A stretch of 5,000 bases of DNA from Chloroflexota bacterium. GTDB taxonomy: Bacteria > Chloroflexota > UBA5177 > JANWHV01. Below are positions 4,604-5,000 of the stretch, piece after piece; within the stretch, counting starts at the first letter, position 1, and each line of letters begins with the position of its first letter. The DNA lies in NCBI GenBank assembly GCA_025924845.1, contig JAICHN010000393.1, positions 1-5,000 of the forward strand. Reading direction: 5' to 3'. The translations under genes were made by a program, and so were the position numbers. Below the pieces are notes generated by a model. That model saw only the letters and a list, made by a program, of their open reading frames with translations. It did no database searches and had not been told where the DNA came from.

Positions 4604-5000
4604 ATGTTGTACAAATTAACACTTGAATATGACGGCACAGGCTTCCACGGCTCGCAGGCCCAGGCCCCTGAACGCGGGCGGACGGTACAAGGCAATCTGG
4701 AAGCGGCGCTGGCGCGGTTGGCCGGCGCACCGGTCCGCGTCGCCCTGGCCGGACGCACGGATGCCGGGGTGCATGCCCTGGGCCAGGTCGCCAGCTTCGC
4801 GTTAGCGCGAGACTGGGAGCCGGCGGTGCTGCAGCGGGCCTTGAACGCGCTGCTCCCGCCCGATCTGGCGGTGCGCGCCGCCGAGTTCGCGCCGGCCGGC
4901 TTTCACGCCCGGTTCAGCGCCCGGGGCCGCGCCTACCGCTACTTGATCTGGCAGGCGCCCGCTCCGGCCCCACTCGTGCGCGACCGGACCTGGCATGTCC
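4604..5000 (+). CDS. truA: tRNA pseudouridine(38-40) synthase TruA, 5' part
   Basis: This is the N-terminal 132 codons of a gene that continues beyond the window. TruA converts uridines 38-40 of the tRNA anticodon arm to pseudouridine. The start is ATG 4604, giving MLYKLTLEYDGTGFHGSQAQ, typical of the first beta strand. The catalytic motif AGRTDAGVHALGQVASF lies at 49-65 with Asp53 as the nucleophile. Next come LNALLPPDLAV (about 83-93) and FHARFSARGRAYRYLIW (about 101-117), where the RxYRY pattern is a family signature. The often present Trp of the GWQ motif is Ser17 here; other residues occur at this site in some bacteria. No Shine-Dalgarno sequence is visible, because the repeat hairpin runs up to the start codon. 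Placement after rplQ is common, so the gene probably shares the operon transcript if the hairpin is read through. Confidence 0.95.
   Translation, partial: MLYKLTLEYDGTGFHGSQAQAPERGRTVQGNLEAALARLAGAPVRVALAGRTDAGVHALGQVASFALARDWEPAVLQRALNALLPPDLAVRAAEFAPAGFHARFSARGRAYRYLIWQAPAPAPLVRDRTWHV

Noticed and set aside
4623..4805. Open frame of 60 codons inside the start of truA
   Set aside because: It is in another frame than the truA protein, which shows the catalytic GRTDAGVH motif in the frame from 4604.

Overview
The window carries a bacterial alpha-type ribosomal protein operon on the + strand. In order it holds infA (IF-1), rpmJ (L36), rpsM (S13), rpsK (S11), rpsD (S4), rpoA (RNA polymerase alpha), rplQ (L17) and the 5' part of truA (tRNA pseudouridine synthase), which runs off the right edge. 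The protein sequences, the high-GC codon use, the zinc-binding forms of L36 and S4, and intergenic spacers packed with 7-bp tandem repeats suggest a member of the Chloroflexota, perhaps Anaerolineae-like. That placement is inferred from general resemblance, not from a search.

Layout. Bases 1 to about 125 are almost pure C and A runs and look like a poor-quality contig end rather than biology. Bases 126-317 hold short palindromes and no gene. At 318-713 there is an orphan ORF for a small membrane protein of unknown function, with codon use and base composition unlike the rest. Bases 714-923 hold a short CTTCGT repeat cluster, a strong sigma-70-like promoter with an extended -10 (789-818), and a leader of about 100 nt ending in a GCTGAAA/GCTGACC heptamer array that touches the infA start codon. 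From 924 to the right edge the operon genes are closely packed, separated by spacers of 30-127 nt.

How the genes work together. IF-1, S13, S11 and S4 act in or on the 30S subunit, L36 and L17 belong to the 50S subunit, and RpoA is the assembly platform of RNA polymerase. One transcript therefore couples ribosome and polymerase production. TruA modifies tRNA anticodon arms and commonly follows rplQ. The promoter in front of infA suggests that this cluster starts its own transcription here instead of continuing from a secY-adk-map segment.

The gene content is ordinary. The less ordinary features are: heptanucleotide arrays of three different sequence families in four spacers, two of them forming long hairpins; infA and truA starting directly behind such repeats without a Shine-Dalgarno sequence; an IF-1 with a shortened N-terminus; and an RpoA with a 52-residue C-terminal tail that has 20 acidic and no basic residues. 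No new multi-gene system was found.
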